Origin: CAJCIT01 sp963771305
GTDB lineage: Bacteria; Acidobacteriota; Terriglobia; Bryobacterales; Bryobacteraceae
Length of the DNA: 64,000 nt
Reading direction: 5' to 3'
Assembly (NCBI GenBank): GCA_963771305.1
Contig: CAVYTS010000033.1
Coordinates: 124,001 to 188,000, forward strand
Shown: positions 60,721 to 64,000 of the stretch, piece by piece
Layout: each line of letters starts with the position of its first letter
How positions within the stretch are numbered: the first letter of the stretch is position 1
Notes under the pieces: generated by a model
What the model saw: only the letters and a program-made list of their open reading frames with translations
Told to the model about the DNA's origin: nothing
Databases searched by the model: none
Made by a program: the position numbers and the translations under genes

Positions 60721-61995
60721 TAGCGATTCACCTCATGCTCCAGGATTCGGACTCGTTGCCGGGCCTTGAATTCCTCGTCGGGACTCTTCCCTTGGCTCAG
60801 CTCCAGAAAGCGCTTGTAGTTTTCCAAGGCGGCCTTGTTTTGTCTTAGCTTATCGAGAACGATGGCACGCAAATAATAATGGCCGGGCTTCTCGGCGTTC
60901 AGCCGATGGATCTGGTCGAGGGCCGCGATCGCTTGCGGATACATTTCCGCAATGACCGAAGAGCTGGCAATTTCGCTCCATACTACCGGGTCGTTTGGTT
61001 TCAACTTTGCTGCGACATAGAAGCGATCAACCGCTTTTTGATAGTCTCTCCTATCGCGCCAGATACGGCCCAGAGCCATCTGGACGTCATAGTCGTTCGG
61101 ATTAGCCGCCAACGATTTCTCCAGAATCGGCGCGGCCAGTTCCTCCTGGTTGTTCTTGATGTAAGCCGTTGCCAAAGCCATCTGGTTGCTGAGATTCGGA
61201 GACTGCTTCGCCGCCAGCTCAAACTGCTCTACCGCGAGTTGAGGCTGATTGGCGGCCAGGTAAAGTTCGCCCAGCTGTTTCGCGGCGCCGGCCGTATCTG
61301 GAGATTCCTTCAAAATCGCTATGGCGTCTGTGGGACGCTTCGTGTCGGCGTAGGCCGCGGCAAGTTCCAGTTGATACGATTTCAACTTCGGATCCAACAT
61401 AGTCGCTGCGCGATAGTGCTCCGCAGCCTGGTCGAGTGAACCCAAGTGCAACAGGCTTTGTCCCAAGCCGAGTTCGGCACGCGCCAGCTTTGGATTCAGC
61501 TTGAGTGCCGCTTCATAAGACTTCGCGGCAGCGTCGTCTTTCCCGAGCGCCAGTTGATTGTCGGCCAAGTACATCTGTACCCGAAACTCGTTGGGTTTGA
61601 GGCGAACGGCCGCCTCGAAGTGCGGTTCGGCCTCAGCGACCTTGTGGCTGCGGAGGTACAAGAGACCCAGGTTGAGTTCGGCTTCATAAAGCTCGGGCTT
61701 CAGTTCGAGCGTCTTCTGGAGGTGTTCGATCGCAGCATCGTACTGTCTGCAGCGCTGCTTCCGAGAGCGCCAGATTAAACCACGCCGTGTAGTCCTTCGG
61801 GTCATCGGCCGCCAGCTTCGTAAAGATCTCGAAGGCCTGTTGAAAATCCTTCCGATCCATCGCCTTGAGACCCTCTTCCTCCGAAAAGGCGGTGACCGGA
61901 TTAACAGGCAATGTGGTTTGGGACGGTGCACGTGTCCCGGCGAACAAGACCAGCAGGACCAGGAGAATTGGGCTGCACATCGTTCTCGGCGTCAT
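60720..61995 (-). pseudogene. Secreted TPR-repeat protein, interrupted by one frameshift
   Basis: From ATG 61995 a signal peptide and first TPR units ('FQQAFEIFTKLAADDPKDYT', 'AWFNLALSEAAL') are followed at 61746 by a break. Removing one base continues in 'QYDAAIEHLQKTLELKPELY' and nine or more TPRs to 60720 ('DPKLKSYQLELAAAYADTKR', 'NPNDYDVQMALGRIWRDRRD'). The joined protein would be about 424 residues. It is the second gene of a four-gene operon in which each start overlaps the preceding stop; it starts four bases inside the flippase-like gene's end. Confidence 0.8.
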
Positions 61996-63038
61996 TTCGA
62001 GCCGCTGCTGCCGGCCGCGGTGGTCGCCTCCCTGTGCAGGTGAGAGATCTTAATTCCCGCGAAACCGACCACGAAGAAGCCCACCACCACCAGCGGAAAG
62101 AACATCAGGCCCCAAAGGACCATTGCGAAATTACTCGCCAACGGCCGAGCGATGCCCGATAGCATCACCGTTCGCACTATCACCCATTGGGCCGATCCAA
62201 GGTTGCCGGGGGCTTGTGGCACGACGGCGCTCAAATGCAGCATCACCATCATCGTGATCGATGCCAGCCAGGGTACCGGCAGACCGAATGCCCGCACGAT
62301 CGCGTAGACCGGAATCACCTGGACCAATAAATACAAACCGCTGACGAAAAATGAATAGTAAAGGTAGCGGGAATGCCCGATCAGGTGCAGATCGTCGATC
62401 AGTGTGGTAAACCACGCCGGCGGTTGAATATCAAAAAACAAACTGATGCTTTGCTTTCGGGCATACATGCCATAGCTGATCAACAGGGAAAGCACGACCA
62501 CCATGATTCCCAGCATGTAGCCGCCTTTAATCATGACCGGCGGCAATTTGCCGATTCGAAGCGCCACAAAGAAGCTGGCCACCAGCCAAACGCCGTCGAA
62601 AATGCGCTCGATCAGCGCCGAGGCGAAGGTTACTGAAAGCGGGATCTGGGTCGAGCGCGAAACCATGAAACAGCGGATCAACTCGCCGGCCCGAAGCGGC
62701 AGGATTTCGTTGACGTACAAACCCGTATAGATGGCGCGCATGAGCCGCCAAAAAGAAACGCGCTGGATGGGCTGCAACAGAAGCCCCCAACGCCATCCTT
62801 GAACCAGGAATACCAGCACATCCGAGACGATCGCGACCGTGACCCAGGCCCAATGCATGCGCCGCATTTCACCCCAGAAACGCGGCAGGTCCATCCCGTG
62901 CAGAACCCAGACAATGCACACCAGTGAGAACACGCAGGTGGCGATAATGATGACCCACGACCGCACCTGCCGGGAGCGTTCCGACGCGATACTGGGGACC
63001 GATGGGACGCCCACGCGACCATGATAACGTCGCTTCAT
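61992..63038 (-). CDS. Flippase-like (LPG synthase transmembrane region) membrane protein
   Basis: 348 residues with about eight membrane helices. Family-like segments are 'FLVQGWRWGLLLQP', 'YTGLYVNEILPLRAGELIRC' and 'VPQAPGNLGSAQWVIVRTVM', as in the lysylphosphatidylglycerol synthase transmembrane/flippase-like family (e.g. GtrA-independent lipid-linked sugar or lipid exporters). The soluble catalytic half of LPG synthase is absent. It is the first gene of the operon and divergent from the hydroxyacyl-CoA dehydrogenase. A lipid or polyprenyl-linked substrate is likely. Confidence 0.85.
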   Translation of the reverse strand: MKRRYHGRVGVPSVPSIASERSRQVRSWVIIIATCVFSLVCIVWVLHGMDLPRFWGEMRRMHWAWVTVAIVSDVLVFLVQGWRWGLLLQPIQRVSFWRLMRAIYTGLYVNEILPLRAGELIRCFMVSRSTQIPLSVTFASALIERIFDGVWLVASFFVALRIGKLPPVMIKGGYMLGIMVVVLSLLISYGMYARKQSISLFFDIQPPAWFTTLIDDLHLIGHSRYLYYSFFVSGLYLLVQVIPVYAIVRAFGLPVPWLASITMMVMLHLSAVVPQAPGNLGSAQWVIVRTVMLSGIARPLASNFAMVLWGLMFFPLVVVGFFVVGFAGIKISHLHREATTAAGSSGSK

Positions 63039-63185
63039 CCAGCCTGCTGAAATTGCTTCAAAGCGGGTTTCGCTATCCGCAATGTCGACTTCGATACACT
63101 CTCGTTAAAAGACAGACGAAACTCAAATCGATGCGCGCTGGCCTGCGCAATTGAGGTGTGACGAGTCTTCGAGGACGGACGTGTG

Positions 63186-64000
63186 ATGAGAATTCGAAAA
63201 GTAGCTGTGTTGGGTGCTGGAACCATGGGGTCGCGGATTGCGGCCCACTTCGCGAATGCCGGAATCCAGGTGCGGCTCCTGGATCTTCTCGATGACGGCG
63301 CCGACCGAAACGCAATTGCCAAGAAAGGCATTGAGACTGCTTTATCGCACCGGCCGTCTGCGTTCTTCGCCGGCGTAGGGACGCAGCTGATCGAGGCCGG
63401 CAATTTTGACGACGACCTGCCGCGCCTGGCCGACTGCCAGTGGATCATTGAAGGGGTCGTCGAGAACCTCGAAATTAAGCGAGTGCTCTGGAGCAAAGTC
63501 GCGCTCCATCGCGATGCCGGTGCCATCGTATCCACCAATACCAGCGGCATCCGCTTAGCGGAAATCTCACGCGATTTCCGGGCTGACTTCCAGCAGCATT
63601 TCCTCGGCACGCATTTCTTTAATCCGCCGCGCTATCTGCACCTGTTCGAACTAATCCCGGGACCCGCCACAGATCCGAAGATCCTGAGCTTCGTTCAGCA
63701 CTTCGCTGAGAGTGTGCTGGGCAAAGGCGTGGTTTTCTGCAAGGACACGCCGAACTTCGTTGCCAACCGCATCGGCAGCTTTCTCGGCGCGGCCGTGCAC
63801 CGTGCCATGCTCGAGTTTGACTTCAGCATAGAAGAAGTGGACGCCCTCACGGGGCCGCTGATTGGTGTTCCCAAGAGCGCCACCTTCCGCCTGCTCGACA
63901 TTGTCGGCCTGGATATATGGCACCACGTGTCGCGGAATCTTTATGAAGCAGCGTCCGATGACCCATGGCGCGAGTGGTTTGTGGCGCCGCCGTTCATGGC
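63186..64000 (+). CDS. 3-hydroxyacyl-CoA dehydrogenase, N-terminal part (3' partial)
   Basis: Starts at ATG 63186 with the Rossmann dinucleotide motif 'AVLGAGTMGSRIAAHFANAG'. Then come 'WIIEGVVENLEIKRVLW', the catalytic-site segment 'STNTSGIRLAEISRDF', 'FLGTHFFNPPRYLHLFELIP' (the conserved His-Phe-Phe-Asn-Pro) and 'CKDTPNFVANRIGSFLGAAV'. The frame is open to the window end, so at least 271 residues are present and the protein continues; it may be FadB-type with further domains. It oxidises L-3-hydroxyacyl-CoA in beta-oxidation. Confidence 0.92.
   Translation, partial: MRIRKVAVLGAGTMGSRIAAHFANAGIQVRLLDLLDDGADRNAIAKKGIETALSHRPSAFFAGVGTQLIEAGNFDDDLPRLADCQWIIEGVVENLEIKRVLWSKVALHRDAGAIVSTNTSGIRLAEISRDFRADFQQHFLGTHFFNPPRYLHLFELIPGPATDPKILSFVQHFAESVLGKGVVFCKDTPNFVANRIGSFLGAAVHRAMLEFDFSIEEVDALTGPLIGVPKSATFRLLDIVGLDIWHHVSRNLYEAASDDPWREWFVAPPFM

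Noticed and set aside
1..64000. CRISPR array, rRNA operon or prophage cluster
   Set aside because: No regularly spaced direct repeats, rRNA sequence or phage structural genes were seen in the window.

Overview
The window looks like a 64 kb stretch of a fairly GC-rich Acidobacteriota chromosome, most likely of the Solibacter/Bryobacter type. The lineage is inferred from a secreted VWFA protein of a kind frequent in Acidobacteria (23882-24856), copies of a short 'HARGSV'-type interspersed repeat, and the overall gene set. No rRNA or other direct marker is present. Most of the window is ordinary chromosome; the plastic part is about 41-49 kb.

Layout. 1-11 kb: end of an ABC-type permease, a beta-lactamase-fold serine hydrolase, a GH32 beta-fructosidase joined to a shortened CcmF-like protein, rlmH, accD, an ABC-F ATPase, a sugar-phosphate isomerase-like protein, and a PHP-domain/glycosyltransferase pair. 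11-12.4 kb: Ca2+/H+ antiporter. 12.4-22 kb: a long minus-strand series running from purine nucleoside phosphorylase and an arginase-fold protein through rpmI-rplT, a coiled-coil protein, zapA, a large esterase, a flavin split-barrel protein, a TlpA-type thioredoxin and a TPR protein to an MscS-type channel. 22-32 kb: ClC channel, VWFA protein, glpD, HAD hydrolase, a fused CtaG/polyferredoxin membrane protein with its small secreted partner, a ROK kinase, and a LysM protein paired with a DUF937-like protein. 32-40 kb: DUF2255, lipocalin-like, aldo/keto reductase, beta-propeller, a broken DUF433/DUF5615 toxin-antitoxin pair, a short UvrA paralogue and an M61 peptidase.

41-49 kb is the mobile region. 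An intact-ended IS4-family element (41932-43634, 18-bp perfect terminal repeats, 10-bp target duplication) carries a KTSC-domain gene upstream of and overlapping its transposase. It sits inside an older palindromic element bounded by 23-bp inverted repeats. Further on there is a multicopper oxidase, a duplicated 3' half of tRNA-Arg, a cytochrome c fragment, a glutaryl-CoA dehydrogenase-like gene and the intact tRNA-Arg(TCG).

49-64 kb: a MoxR-DUF58-BatA-VWA operon, an RNA m5U methyltransferase, trpS, an O-methyltransferase-like gene, a tightly overlapping four-gene operon (flippase-like membrane protein, TPR protein and two related secreted proteins), and the start of a 3-hydroxyacyl-CoA dehydrogenase.

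Four otherwise conserved genes (transposase, DUF58, RNA methyltransferase, TPR) are each interrupted by what reads as one extra base. This is either sequencing/assembly error or recent decay and should be resolved before any biological reading. The best candidates for something new are the KTSC-carrying IS, the CtaG-polyferredoxin fusion, the degenerate CcmF next to GH32, and the four-gene flippase/TPR operon.
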